Shown: piece after piece, positions 6,801 to 14,703 of the stretch
How positions within the stretch are numbered: position 1 is the first letter of the stretch
Layout: each line of letters starts with the position of its first letter
Source: REEB470 sp032117095
Lineage (GTDB): Bacteria; Bacillota; Bacilli; Paenibacillales; YIM-B00363
Assembly: GCA_032117095.1 (NCBI GenBank)
Contig: JAULZZ010000113.1
Coordinates: 1-19,635, forward strand
Direction of reading: 5' to 3'
DNA length: 19,635 nt
Program-made: the position numbers and the translations under genes
The notes under the pieces: model-generated
What the model was told of the DNA's origin: nothing
The model's input: the letters and a program-made list of their open reading frames with translations, nothing else
Database searches by the model: none

Positions 6801-8546
6801 GTGAGCAAACCACGAGGAGAGACTACATCATCAGACCGTCGCCTTCTACGGGAGAAATGGTCAAAGCACGACGAAATTACAGGGTCAGAGATTTTGTTGC
6901 GATCGTTGTTACTCGAAGGTGTCGATTGTGTATTTGGCTATCCTGGCGGGGCAGTCCTCTACATTTATGATGCGATGCATGGCAACCCTGATTTCAAACA
7001 TTTGTTGACACGCCACGAGCAAGGGGCGATTCACGCTGCCGATGGATACGCACGTGCGACAGGCAAAGTCGGTGTGTGCATTGCCACATCGGGTCCTGGG
7101 GCGACGAATTTGGTGACGGGCATTGCAACGGCGTATATGGATTCCGTGCCACTCGTGGTCATCACAGGCAACGTGCCGACGACGATGATCGGTACGGATG
7201 CCTTCCAAGAAGCAGACATCACGGGCATTACGATGCCGATCACAAAGCACAGCACACTCGTGCGCGATGTGCGTGATTTGGCACGGGCGTTAAAAGAAGC
7301 GTTTCATATTGCCAACACAGGACGCAAAGGCCCCGTATTGATCGACATCCCCAAAGATGTCTCTGCGATGAAGACGACGTTTCACTATCCTGACGAAGTG
7401 CATTTGCGCGGGTATTCGCCCACGGTACAGCCGAACAAAGGACAAGTCCACAAACTCATCGATGCGATCACAGAGGCGCAACGTCCTGTCATCCTTGCAG
7501 GCGGTGGTGTTGTATATGCGGGAGCCCACGAGCTGTTATTAGACTTTGTGGAGAAGACGCGTATTCCGGTGACGACGACGTTGCTGGGGCTTGGAGGCTT
7601 TCCGAGCGGGCACGCCTTGTGGATGGGGATGCCAGGGATGCATGGCACGTGGACGGCGAATATGGCGTTGCAAAATTGCGATTTGCTCATCGGGATTGGG
7701 GCGCGCTTTGATGACCGTGTCACGATGAAACTGTCTGGGTTTGCGCCGAAAGCAAAAATTGCGCACATCGATGTCGACCCAGCAGAAATCGGCAAAAATG
7801 TGCCGACGGCTATTCCGTGTGTTGGTGATGTGGGAATGGTGCTAAAAGAGCTCAACCGCAAAGCCAAGCGGGCTCCTTCAGAAGCGTGGATCGCGCAAAT
7901 CCAAGCATGGAAAGTGCAACAGCCACTCCGATACAGCGATTCCGAAGAGGAGCTAAAGCCCCAATGGGTGCTCCAACACATTCACCAAACGACGCATGGC
8001 GATGCATTCGTCACAACCGATGTAGGACAACATCAGATGTGGGCGGCGCAATATTATTTATTCAACAAGCCACGGCGGTGGATCTCCTCAGGGGGACTCG
8101 GTACGATGGGCTTTGGATTTCCTTCGGCCATCGGCGTGCAAATTGCGCATCCTGGGGAAACCGTGATTTCCGTCAATGGAGATGGCGGGATGCAAATGTG
8201 TGCCCAAGAGTTGGCGATTTGTGCGATTCACAACATCCCCGTCAAAATTGTCGTGCTCAACAATCGCGTGCTCGGCATGGTGCGCCAATGGCAAGAAATT
8301 ATCCATGGCGAACGGTACAGTCACATCGATTTAGACGGCAGTCCGGATTTTGTAAAACTCGCCGAAGCATATGGGGTCAAAGGGTTGCGGGCGACGAACA
8401 AAGAAGAAGCGGTGCGCGTATGGGCAGAGGCACTCGCTACCGCCGGGCCTGTGTTGATCGATTTTGTCATTCGCAAGGAAGAGAACGTATATCCAATGGT
8501 ACAAGCGGGAACGGCGATCGATGAGATGATTATGGGGGATGCGTGA
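6801..8546 (+). CDS. ilvB: acetolactate (acetohydroxyacid) synthase, large catalytic subunit
   Basis: The ThDP-, FAD- and Mg-dependent enzyme that condenses two pyruvates to acetolactate, or pyruvate with 2-oxobutyrate, at the head of valine, leucine and isoleucine synthesis. 581 aa with the three ThDP-enzyme domains: FGYPGGAVLYIYDA and the catalytic Glu73 in RHEQGA, SGPGATNLVTGIATA, the central FAD-type domain (IGARFDDRVT), and the ThDP/Mg motif G460-D-G462 with a following LNNRVLGMVRQWQ that is typical of true anabolic AHAS. GTG 6801 is preceded by GGAGGGG (6789-6794); an in-frame ATG at 6786 overlaps that site and lacks its own. It follows rplT by 30 nt and overlaps ilvN by one base. The usual Bacilli T-box leader is absent. 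Confidence 0.95.
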   Translation: MSKPRGETTSSDRRLLREKWSKHDEITGSEILLRSLLLEGVDCVFGYPGGAVLYIYDAMHGNPDFKHLLTRHEQGAIHAADGYARATGKVGVCIATSGPGATNLVTGIATAYMDSVPLVVITGNVPTTMIGTDAFQEADITGITMPITKHSTLVRDVRDLARALKEAFHIANTGRKGPVLIDIPKDVSAMKTTFHYPDEVHLRGYSPTVQPNKGQVHKLIDAITEAQRPVILAGGGVVYAGAHELLLDFVEKTRIPVTTTLLGLGGFPSGHALWMGMPGMHGTWTANMALQNCDLLIGIGARFDDRVTMKLSGFAPKAKIAHIDVDPAEIGKNVPTAIPCVGDVGMVLKELNRKAKRAPSEAWIAQIQAWKVQQPLRYSDSEEELKPQWVLQHIHQTTHGDAFVTTDVGQHQMWAAQYYLFNKPRRWISSGGLGTMGFGFPSAIGVQIAHPGETVISVNGDGGMQMCAQELAICAIHNIPVKIVVLNNRVLGMVRQWQEIIHGERYSHIDLDGSPDFVKLAEAYGVKGLRATNKEEAVRVWAEALATAGPVLIDFVIRKEENVYPMVQAGTAIDEMIMGDA

Positions 8547-9037
8547 TGAAGCCAACACCGCATACGATAACAGTGCTTGTAAACGATCAACCAGGCGTGC
8601 TCCAACGGGTAGCGGGATTGTTCGGGAGACGGGGCTTTAACATCGAAAGCATCACAGTAGGAAGCTCCGAAGAGAGTGGGTTGTCACGGATGGTGATTGT
8701 GACATCGGGAGACAATGCCACGTTGGAGCAAATCCAAAAACAACTGTACAAACTCATCGATGTCATCAAAGTCGTAGAATTGATGCCGTCTTCGACTGTT
8801 TCCCGCGAGCTCGCCCTCATCCAAGTCAACGCCGAGTCACATCAACGGGCAGAGCTACTGAGTGTGGTCGAAGTATTTCGGGCAACGATCGTCGATGTCG
8901 CCCCGACGAAGCTCATCATCCAAGCGGTAGGTGAACCGCCAAAAATTAATGCGATGATCGAGTTACTTAAGCCGTATGGCATCGTCCAAATGACCCGTAC
9001 TGGAGTCACGGCGATGATGCGAGGCATGCAGGGATAA
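8546..9037 (+). CDS. ilvN: acetolactate synthase, small regulatory subunit
   Basis: The 163-aa subunit that activates the catalytic IlvB chain and usually confers valine feedback inhibition. An N-terminal ACT domain (ITVLVNDQPGVLQRVAGLF, then RRGFNIESITVG) is followed by the C-terminal ALS_ss domain (RELALIQVNAES to the end), both complete. Its ATG shares the last base of the ilvB stop (TGATG), a classic translationally coupled junction, and has GGGGGA 7 nt upstream inside ilvB. Some species call this gene ilvH. A terminator-like hairpin follows the stop codon directly. Confidence 0.95.
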   Translation: MKPTPHTITVLVNDQPGVLQRVAGLFGRRGFNIESITVGSSEESGLSRMVIVTSGDNATLEQIQKQLYKLIDVIKVVELMPSSTVSRELALIQVNAESHQRAELLSVVEVFRATIVDVAPTKLIIQAVGEPPKINAMIELLKPYGIVQMTRTGVTAMMRGMQG

Positions 9038-9038
9038 C

Positions 9039-9078
9039 AAGGGGGGCACTATGTTTCGTGCAATTTCCCCTTATTTTT
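9039..9078 (+). terminator. terminator-like hairpin inside the operon, ilvN-ilvC gap
   Basis: AAGGGG (9039-9044) pairs with CCCCTT (9067-9072), and inner GCAC (9046-9049) pairs with GTGC (9058-9061), followed by ATTTTT (9073-9078). It has all the parts of an intrinsic terminator but lies between two genes of one pathway, so it probably works as a partial terminator or as a 3' end protecting the ilvBN message. Confidence 0.7.
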
Positions 9079-9123
9079 CATATATTATTATTCATTCATC
9101 ATCTAGAGGAGGCAATGACAGTC

Positions 9124-10116
9124 ATGGCAGTGACCGTGTATTATGATCAAGATGCCAATTTAGCACCATTGCAGTCAAAAACCATCGCGATTATTGGGTA
9201 TGGGAGTCAAGGGCACGCACAAGCGCAAAACTTGCGAGATAGCGGATTGCACGTCATTATTGGGTTGCGCCCAGGGAAATCTTGGAACCAAGCGGTACAA
9301 GATGGGTTTGCGGTATATTCCGTTGCCGAAGCCGTGAAACAAGCAGACTACATCCAAATGCTTATGCCCGATGAAACACAAGCGACGTGTTACATAACAG
9401 AAATCGCCCCGCATCTCAAAAGCGGTGCAACGTTGAGTTTTTCTCATGGATTCAACATTCACTACGGACAAATTACCGCACCAAAAGACGTCAACGTATT
9501 GCTCGTAGCGCCGAAATCCCCAGGACATTTGGTGCGCCGTGTGTATACGGAAGGGTTTGGGGTTCCGGGACTCATCGCCATTGAACACGACGCCACAGGA
9601 AATGCATTTGAGATCGGCATGGCGTATGCACGAGGCATCGGATGTACGCGTGCGGGAGTCATTGCCACGACGTTCAAAGAAGAAACGGAGACGGACTTGT
9701 TCGGAGAACAAGCGGTGCTTTGTGGAGGCGTATCCCATCTCATCAAAGCGGGATTTGAAACGTTGGTCGAAGCAGGATATGCACCAGAGATGGCCTATTT
9801 TGAATGTTTGCACGAGCTGAAGCTGATCGTGGATTTGATCTATGAAGGCGGACTCGCCAAAATGCGTGACAGTATTTCCAATACGGCGGAATATGGGGAC
9901 TATGTGTCAGGGCCCCGCGTGATCACCGAGGATACGAAGTACGCTATGAAAGAAATTCTAGCAGACATCCAGTCTGGGCGTTTTGCACGGGACTTTATCT
10001 TAGAAAATCAGGCGAACAAGGCGACGATGACTGCGATTCGACGCAACGAAGCGGCGCACGAAATCGAGCGCGTTGGCGGGCAACTCCGTCCGATGATGGC
10101 CTGGATCAAAAAATAA
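9124..10116 (+). CDS. ilvC: ketol-acid reductoisomerase, class I
   Basis: Converts acetolactate or acetohydroxybutyrate to the dihydroxy acid with NAD(P)H and Mg, the second step of valine/isoleucine synthesis. 330 aa, the normal class I length. Rossmann motif G25-Y-G-S-Q-G30; the cofactor-selecting loop is LRPGKSWNQA with Ser53, a residue that commonly contacts the NADPH phosphate; FSHGFNIHY holds the catalytic His108; metal ligands expected at D191, E195, E227 and E231; the knotted C-domain has SISNTAEYGDY. GAGGAGG (9106-9112) is 11 nt from ATG 9124 but only 2 nt from ATG 9115, so 9124 is preferred. leuA follows after 30 nt. Confidence 0.95.
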   Translation: MAVTVYYDQDANLAPLQSKTIAIIGYGSQGHAQAQNLRDSGLHVIIGLRPGKSWNQAVQDGFAVYSVAEAVKQADYIQMLMPDETQATCYITEIAPHLKSGATLSFSHGFNIHYGQITAPKDVNVLLVAPKSPGHLVRRVYTEGFGVPGLIAIEHDATGNAFEIGMAYARGIGCTRAGVIATTFKEETETDLFGEQAVLCGGVSHLIKAGFETLVEAGYAPEMAYFECLHELKLIVDLIYEGGLAKMRDSISNTAEYGDYVSGPRVITEDTKYAMKEILADIQSGRFARDFILENQANKATMTAIRRNEAAHEIERVGGQLRPMMAWIKK

Positions 10117-10146
10117 GAGGCGTGACCCAAAAGGAGGGGGAAGTGG

Positions 10147-11691
10147 ATGCGAAAAATTTACGTATTCGATACGACACTCCGCGACGGGGAGCAATCCCCT
10201 GGGGTCAATTTGAACACGCAAGAAAAAATAGACATTGCTTTGCAACTCGAGCGATTGCGTGTGGATCGCATCGAAGCGGGATTTCCGATCGCTTCTCCAG
10301 GAGATTTGGCGAGTGTGCGGGCGGTCGGGCGTGTGGTCACACAAGCGACCGTCATTGGGCTTGCACGGGCACGGACAGGCGACATTGATGCGGTATATGA
10401 CGCCTTGCGAGGAGCGGTAGATCCGTGCATTCATGTTTTTTTGGCGACCTCTCCGATTCACCGCCAGCATAAGTTGCGCATGGACAAAACCCAAGTACTC
10501 GAAACGGCGGAGCAAGCGATTCGTTATGCACGTAAATTTTTCGATAAAGTCGAGTTCTCCCCTGAAGATGCTGGGCGCACAGAGATAGAATTTTTGTGTG
10601 AAGTGACCGCCATGGCCATTCGCGCCGGTGCAACGGTCGTCAACATCCCCGATACCGTAGGGTATATGATGCCACATGAGTTTGGCAATATTTTTAAGGT
10701 GCTTCGCGAGCGGGTGCCGGGGATCGAGCGCATTGCATTGAGTGCGCATTGTCATGATGACCTCGGGTTGGCCACGGCCAATGCATTGGCCGCCATCCAA
10801 AACGGAGCAGACCAAATCGAAGGGACGATCAATGGCATCGGGGAGCGTGCAGGAAATACGGCGATTGAAGAAGTTGCCTTGGCGTTGGCGACGCGTCCGA
10901 TGCTTTTCGAAGCCCAAACCACGCTAGAATTAAGCGAGATCTACAAAACGAGTCGATTGGTCAGTCAGCTCACAGGCATGCCTGTACCTGGCAACAAGGC
11001 GATTGTCGGAGCGAATGCGTTTGCGCATGAGTCGGGCATTCACCAAGACGGCATGCTCAAAGAAAAATCGACCTACGAAATAATACGTCCCGAGACGATC
11101 GGGCTACGGGAGAGCAAGTTGGTACTCGGAAAACATTCGGGGCGCCATGCGTTTCGCGAAAAGCTGCTGGATTTGGGGTATCCCCTTGCCGAACAAGCAC
11201 TCGATGATGCTTTTGCTACGTTCAAATTGCTCGCCGACAAAAAGAAAACGGTGACGGACGATGATTTGCGCACGATCGTCGGGGCGTTGTCTGGGCGCAC
11301 CCCCCAACTGTACACGCTCACCTCCTTCGAAGTGCACTACGACTCGGAGAAAACTCCCCAAGCGACAGTCCGTCTGATGAAAGGCGAGCAACTACTAGAG
11401 GCGCATGCCACGGGCAATGGGGCGGTCGATGCGCTCTACAAAGCGATCGATGCACTCACCGAAGAAGAAGTCGTCCTCGAAGATTATACGGTCAAGGCGA
11501 TCTCCAATGAAAAAGATGCGCTCGGAGAATGTCACGTACAGTTGTCTGCACGGGGTCATACGGTCACGGGAAGAGGGGCCTCGACAGACGTCTTAGAAGC
11601 GAGTGCCCGTGCATACATCGATGCGATTCATCGGCTACGCGACAAACAGACCACAGGGGACGCCTACGAGATGCGCACGCCATTGTTATAG
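10147..11691 (+). CDS. leuA: 2-isopropylmalate synthase
   Basis: Condenses acetyl-CoA with 2-ketoisovalerate in the committed step of leucine synthesis; normally inhibited by leucine. 514 aa with the full long-form layout: a TIM barrel beginning FDTTLRDGEQSPG (catalytic Arg12, metal Asp13), metal ligands H201 and H203 in SAHCHDDLG, the NGIGERAGN loop, the ANAFAHESGIHQDG segment of the linker, and a C-terminal LeuA dimer/regulatory domain (about 385-505, with GRGASTDVLEASARAYIDAI). The HQDG and complete regulatory domain favour LeuA over citramalate synthase. ATG 10147 follows AGGAGG (10132-10137) at 9 nt. It lies 30 nt after ilvC in the same transcript. Confidence 0.95.
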   Translation: MRKIYVFDTTLRDGEQSPGVNLNTQEKIDIALQLERLRVDRIEAGFPIASPGDLASVRAVGRVVTQATVIGLARARTGDIDAVYDALRGAVDPCIHVFLATSPIHRQHKLRMDKTQVLETAEQAIRYARKFFDKVEFSPEDAGRTEIEFLCEVTAMAIRAGATVVNIPDTVGYMMPHEFGNIFKVLRERVPGIERIALSAHCHDDLGLATANALAAIQNGADQIEGTINGIGERAGNTAIEEVALALATRPMLFEAQTTLELSEIYKTSRLVSQLTGMPVPGNKAIVGANAFAHESGIHQDGMLKEKSTYEIIRPETIGLRESKLVLGKHSGRHAFREKLLDLGYPLAEQALDDAFATFKLLADKKKTVTDDDLRTIVGALSGRTPQLYTLTSFEVHYDSEKTPQATVRLMKGEQLLEAHATGNGAVDALYKAIDALTEEEVVLEDYTVKAISNEKDALGECHVQLSARGHTVTGRGASTDVLEASARAYIDAIHRLRDKQTTGDAYEMRTPLL

Positions 11692-11769
11692 TCCCGAAAG
11701 TTAAGATACGGACAACGTCCTTTGGAGAATGTAACGGATCGCAGGAGTCCCCACGTTCACAGGAACAAG

Positions 11770-11844
11770 ACACCGAACCTCTTAAAAATATATTTTGCGA
11801 TAGCATGATGCTTTCGGTGTGACAAGTGCGTAAGGGCACACCGA
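11770..11844 (+). promoter_or_regulatory. two mutually exclusive hairpins in the leuB leader
   Basis: Segment B, TTCGGTGTG (11813-11821), can pair with upstream segment A, ACACCGAA (11770-11777, eight perfect pairs), or with downstream segment C, CACACCGA (11837-11844, eight perfect pairs), but not both. A 12-bp palindrome AAAATATATTTT (11785-11796) lies between A and B. Segment C ends 5 nt before the leuB AGGAG site. No T-run follows, so translation control or RNA processing is likelier than termination. No T-box sequence was found. Confidence 0.5.
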
Positions 11845-11867
11845 GGAACAGGAGCTGAAAAACAAAC

Positions 11868-12959
11868 GTGGTGAAACAGAGCAGACGCCTTGCGGTCATT
11901 GCAGGCGATGGCATTGGCCCCGAAGTGGTGGCCGAAGGCATCAAAGTGTTGCGTACGATTGAGACGTTGCACGCCATTTCTTTTGAAATTGAATATGGGT
12001 TGTTCGGAGGCATTGCGATCGACCAATGTGGCACACCTTTGCCCGAAACGACGTTAGACATGTGTAAAAGAGCAGAAGCGGTGTTACTTGGGGCGGTCGG
12101 TGGCCCACAGTGGGATCACAACCCCAAGGAACTGCGTCCTGAGACGGGATTACTCGCCATCCGGAAACAGCTCGGACTCTTTGCGAACTTGCGCCCTGCA
12201 TACGTTTTCCCTTGCTTGGCAGCGGCCTCCACGATCAAAGAAGAGGTGTTGCGTGGGACAGATTTGATCGTCGTGCGCGAACTGACAGGCGGTATTTATT
12301 TTGGTGAAAAGACACGCCAAATGTCCCCCCAAGGGCAAGTCGCCGTTGACACGTGTGTGTATACCGAACACGAAATCGTGCGAATCGCCCATCGTGCATT
12401 CCACATTGCGATGACACGATCGAAAAAGCTCGCCTCTGTGGACAAAGCGAACGTGTTAGAGACGTCTCGCTTGTGGCGGGAAGTTGTCAATCAAGTGGCC
12501 ACGCAATACCCCGAAGTCACGCTAGAACACGTCCTCGTAGACAATTGTGCGATGCAATTGCTCCGTAGACCGACGAGTTTTGACGTCATTCTCACTGAAA
12601 ATATGTTCGGGGACATTTTGTCGGACGAAGCAGCGATGCTCACGGGGTCGATTGGTATGTTGTCGTCTGCTTCACTGGGCGAAGGGAAGTTTGGCTTGTA
12701 TGAACCGGTACACGGCTCTGCCCCAGATATTGCAGGGCGTGGCATCGCCAACCCGATTGCGACAATCTTGTCATTGGCATTGATGTTTCGGCATACGTTT
12801 GATGCACCTCTCATCGCAGAGGAAATCGAAAAAGCGGTGCAACACGTACTAGAAAGTGGCGTACGCACCGCAGACATCGCTACAAATCCGTCACAGGCGG
12901 TGACAACGAGCCAAATGGGTGATTTCATTTGTCGTGCATTGACCAGCAAACCGACCTGA
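11868..12959 (+). CDS. leuB: 3-isopropylmalate dehydrogenase
   Basis: NAD-dependent oxidative decarboxylation of 3-isopropylmalate, the third leucine step. 363 aa with GDGIGPEVV at the N-terminus, LLGAVGGPQWD, ENMFGDILSDEAAMLTGSIGM, and the NAD-binding GLYEPVHGSAPDIAGRGIANP; RELTGGIYFG separates it from isocitrate dehydrogenase. An unusual cysteine stands in VDNCAMQLL, where Ala is common. GTG 11868 is forced by an in-frame stop at 11856-11858; its AGGAG (11850-11854) is 13 nt away, longer than optimal, and a second GTG follows at 11871. It is separated from leuA by 176 nt with alternative hairpins. leuC and leuD are missing from this cluster. Confidence 0.95.
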   Translation: MVKQSRRLAVIAGDGIGPEVVAEGIKVLRTIETLHAISFEIEYGLFGGIAIDQCGTPLPETTLDMCKRAEAVLLGAVGGPQWDHNPKELRPETGLLAIRKQLGLFANLRPAYVFPCLAAASTIKEEVLRGTDLIVVRELTGGIYFGEKTRQMSPQGQVAVDTCVYTEHEIVRIAHRAFHIAMTRSKKLASVDKANVLETSRLWREVVNQVATQYPEVTLEHVLVDNCAMQLLRRPTSFDVILTENMFGDILSDEAAMLTGSIGMLSSASLGEGKFGLYEPVHGSAPDIAGRGIANPIATILSLALMFRHTFDAPLIAEEIEKAVQHVLESGVRTADIATNPSQAVTTSQMGDFICRALTSKPT

Positions 12960-13000
12960 CATGGAGATAGAAGCAAGGTGAGCAAAAATATTGCAACATG

Positions 13001-13036
13001 GCAAACTTTCAAGCATCACGAACGTTTGCTTTTTTT
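13001..13036 (+). terminator. intrinsic terminator ending the ilv-leu operon
   Basis: GCAAAC (13001-13006) pairs with GTTTGC (13024-13029), with an additional inner TTC/GAA, followed by seven T residues (13030-13036). It lies 42 nt after the leuB stop. Confidence 0.85.
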
Positions 13037-13145
13037 GTGCAAAAAAACTGAGAATGAATACCTGCCGTTTACATATCTAGAAGAAGAATGAGAAGTTAAA
13101 ATTAACACACGCAAAACGATTTAACAATTTCATGGACAAGCACTG

Positions 13146-13172
13146 TTCTTGTGTCGCATTTTGTCGTATACT
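13146..13172 (+). promoter_or_regulatory. weak candidate promoter before the GNAT-like gene
   Basis: TATACT at 13167-13172 is a good -10, but the best -35 (TTCTTG, 13146-13151) is only 15 nt away. Two AAACGATT copies (13114-13121 and 13183-13190) flank it and could be a regulator site; this is only a suggestion. Confidence 0.3.
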
Positions 13173-13230
13173 ATACATATGCTAAACGATTGAAATGCGA
13201 ATCTACGGTACAGGAGCTAAAGAAAACACC

Positions 13231-13590
13231 ATGATTAACATTCGTTTTTTTCACCTTTCCGATTACAGGGAGGTGATGCAACTCATCCAATGCGAAGTCA
13301 GTGTAGCACAACAGCAACACGTGATACACACGTTGGCGCAGTGTATCGCCCTAGATAGTACGCTCGTATTATTGGCCATGGAACAGGCCCGATTGATTGG
13401 GTTGTGTTTTGGGTATGTGCGCGAACAAGTGGCGTATACCCATCGGCCGATCGTAGATACTGCCGTGCATGAAGAAGCGAGCGATGCGTTGCACACGGCA
13501 CTCCAAACGGTACTGAGTCAGCGGTGCCTTTCGTCCGTCATGGTATGTGATTGTAGTGAAAATATGGCATTACAGCGCATCATGTTATGA
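13231..13590 (+). CDS. small GNAT-like protein, degenerate acetyl-CoA motif
   Basis: A 119-aa protein with the outline of a GNAT N-acetyltransferase: an IRFFHLSDYREVMQL opening (typical IR-x-x-x-x-D), a hydrophobic strand pair STLVLLAMEQARLIGLCFGYV, then VDTAVHEEASDALHTALQTVL where motif A should be. The R/Q-x-x-G-x-G/A pyrophosphate loop is absent, and the protein ends soon after SENMALQ, where the family usually has another strand and helix. So it may be inactive, truncated, or another fold. AGGAG (13212-13216) is 14 nt from ATG 13231, longer than ideal; ATG 13195 has no site. Flanked by the ilv-leu terminator and a repeat island. Confidence 0.55.
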   Translation: MINIRFFHLSDYREVMQLIQCEVSVAQQQHVIHTLAQCIALDSTLVLLAMEQARLIGLCFGYVREQVAYTHRPIVDTAVHEEASDALHTALQTVLSQRCLSSVMVCDCSENMALQRIML

Positions 13591-13628
13591 TTGTGTACGT
13601 TTGCTTTTCTTCATGCAAATGCGGATGC

Positions 13629-13717
13629 ATACGAATGCCTGAGTAAAAACATACAGATAGCAGACTGCTTTTTGGGTGAAAGCAAAAGGTGTTTTAACCG
13701 ATAGGATAGAGGGAATG
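13629..13717 (+). repeat. repeat family B, copy 1 (divergent)
   Basis: Starts with ATACGAATGCCTGAGTAAAA, similar to the start of copy 4. Its core at 13668-13699 (CTTTTTGGGTGAAAGC then AAAAGGTGTTTTAACC) matches the cores of copies 2 and 4. The right end is unclear because it runs straight into family A copy 1. Confidence 0.5.
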
Positions 13718-13823
13718 ATACTAAACACAGATTAAAAACGTCCATACCAGAGGCCCCCATTTCACAGGAAATAACTGCGTTTTTTAACTAATAGGATTCC
13801 TGTATTCAATCAGTGTTTAGTAT
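13718..13823 (+). repeat. repeat family A, copy 1 (106 bp, terminal inverted repeats)
   Basis: Left end ATACTAAACACAGATT and right end AATCAGTGTTTAGTAT are inverted repeats with one mismatch in 16. The right half (TTTTTTAACTAATAGGATTCCTGTATTC) closely matches the other copies; 13741-13775 is the most divergent part. It is too short to encode a protein. Confidence 0.85.
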
Positions 13824-13836
13824 GAGATACGACTGC

Positions 13837-13941
13837 ATACGAAACACTGAACTAAAACATCTATGCAGAGCGTTTCCTTTTACGAGAAAGCACAGTAATT
13901 TTTAACCAATCCGATTCTTGTATTCAAATTGTGTTTAGTAT
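13837..13941 (+). repeat. repeat family A, copy 2 (105 bp)
   Basis: From ATACGAAACACTGA to GTGTTTAGTAT. The interior TCTATGCAGAGCGTTTCC and TACGAGAAAGCACAGTAA is nearly identical to copies 3 and 4. It sits 13 bp after copy 1 in the same orientation, ending about 48 nt before the DUF402 start, so it may contribute to that gene's promoter region. Confidence 0.85.
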
Positions 13942-13989
13942 TAGCATCACATACACGTACACGCGCATCTATATCGATGAAAGGTGCCT

Positions 13990-14538
13990 ATGCCGATGGA
14001 AAAAGAAGAGGCGGTCGTCATAAAAAGTTTTAAGCACGATGGGAGCGTTCATCGCATATGGCACAAAAATTGGGCGGTTCCAACGGAGTTTTTGCATCCG
14101 TTACACGAGTCAGCGCAATTGTGTGTGCTCGTCAATCACGGCACGCAGATCCAAGAAGCGGACGGCGAAATATGGGTGAATCGCACACCAGGGGTTACGT
14201 ACTTTTTACCTGGGATGTGGTTTAACGTGGTCGCTTTGTTAGAACATACTGGGGTTCGCTATTATTGCAACATTTCTTCGCCTTTTTATCGATACAACCA
14301 GACGGTCACGTACATTGACTATGACCTCGATGTGATCAAATATGCGAATGGCTCTTTTGATGTGATCGACCAAGCGGAATATCATCGTCACCGCAAACGG
14401 TATCAATATTCGAATGAAGTGCATCGCAAAGTAAAACGGGGATTGCGGGGATTGTTGGACCGTGTGCATCAAAATGATGTCCCGTTTGACGATGGACAAG
14501 CGTTGCGTTATTATGAGCTTTATCAGGCACGTGGATGA
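13990..14538 (+). CDS. DUF402 family protein, YgaC-like nucleoside tri/diphosphate phosphatase
   Basis: A 182-aa cytosolic protein of the DUF402 family. It follows B. subtilis YgaC along most of its length: FKHDGSVHRIWHKNW at the start, the central GEIWVNRTPGVTYFLPGMWFNV, RYYCNISSPF, the acidic YIDYDLDVIKY and DQAEYHRHR, with a helical C-terminus. Staphylococcal members hydrolyse nucleoside tri- and diphosphates with metal and affect virulence; whether this one does so is inferred. The conserved Asp/Tyr-rich segment around residues 109-117 probably binds metal. AAAGG (13980-13984) is 5 nt before ATG 13990; GTG 13984 overlaps it, and ATG 13996 is also possible. Preceded by two family A repeats, followed 165 nt later by queG. 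Confidence 0.85.
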   Translation: MPMEKEEAVVIKSFKHDGSVHRIWHKNWAVPTEFLHPLHESAQLCVLVNHGTQIQEADGEIWVNRTPGVTYFLPGMWFNVVALLEHTGVRYYCNISSPFYRYNQTVTYIDYDLDVIKYANGSFDVIDQAEYHRHRKRYQYSNEVHRKVKRGLRGLLDRVHQNDVPFDDGQALRYYELYQARG

Positions 14539-14703
14539 CATGGAAGATAGAACATGTATACGAATGACAAATGGAATGCGAAAAAATATTGCTGTGTTTC
14601 GTGATTCATATGAAGCGTGGCGAGAGCAATACCGCATTTCTGCCTACGATTTGACGAGAAGGAATGGGAGAAAGGCGAACCATAAGCAGAGGGGAAGTGT
14701 TCG

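Noticed and set aside
7290..8605. Several long antisense frames across ilvB
   Set aside because: They mirror the codon bias of ilvB on the other strand and lack starts with ribosome sites.
11692..11867. T-box leader for leuB
   Set aside because: No T-box core (AGGGTGGNACCGCG-like) or long specifier stem was seen, and there is no terminator T-run.
13591..13622. TTTGC/GCAAA hairpin after the GNAT-like gene as a terminator
   Set aside because: No T-run follows and the stem is only 5 bp.
13629..13941. Closely spaced repeats suggesting a CRISPR array
   Set aside because: The units are about 105 bp with inverted ends and only 13 bp between copies 1 and 2; there are no regular spacers and no cas genes.
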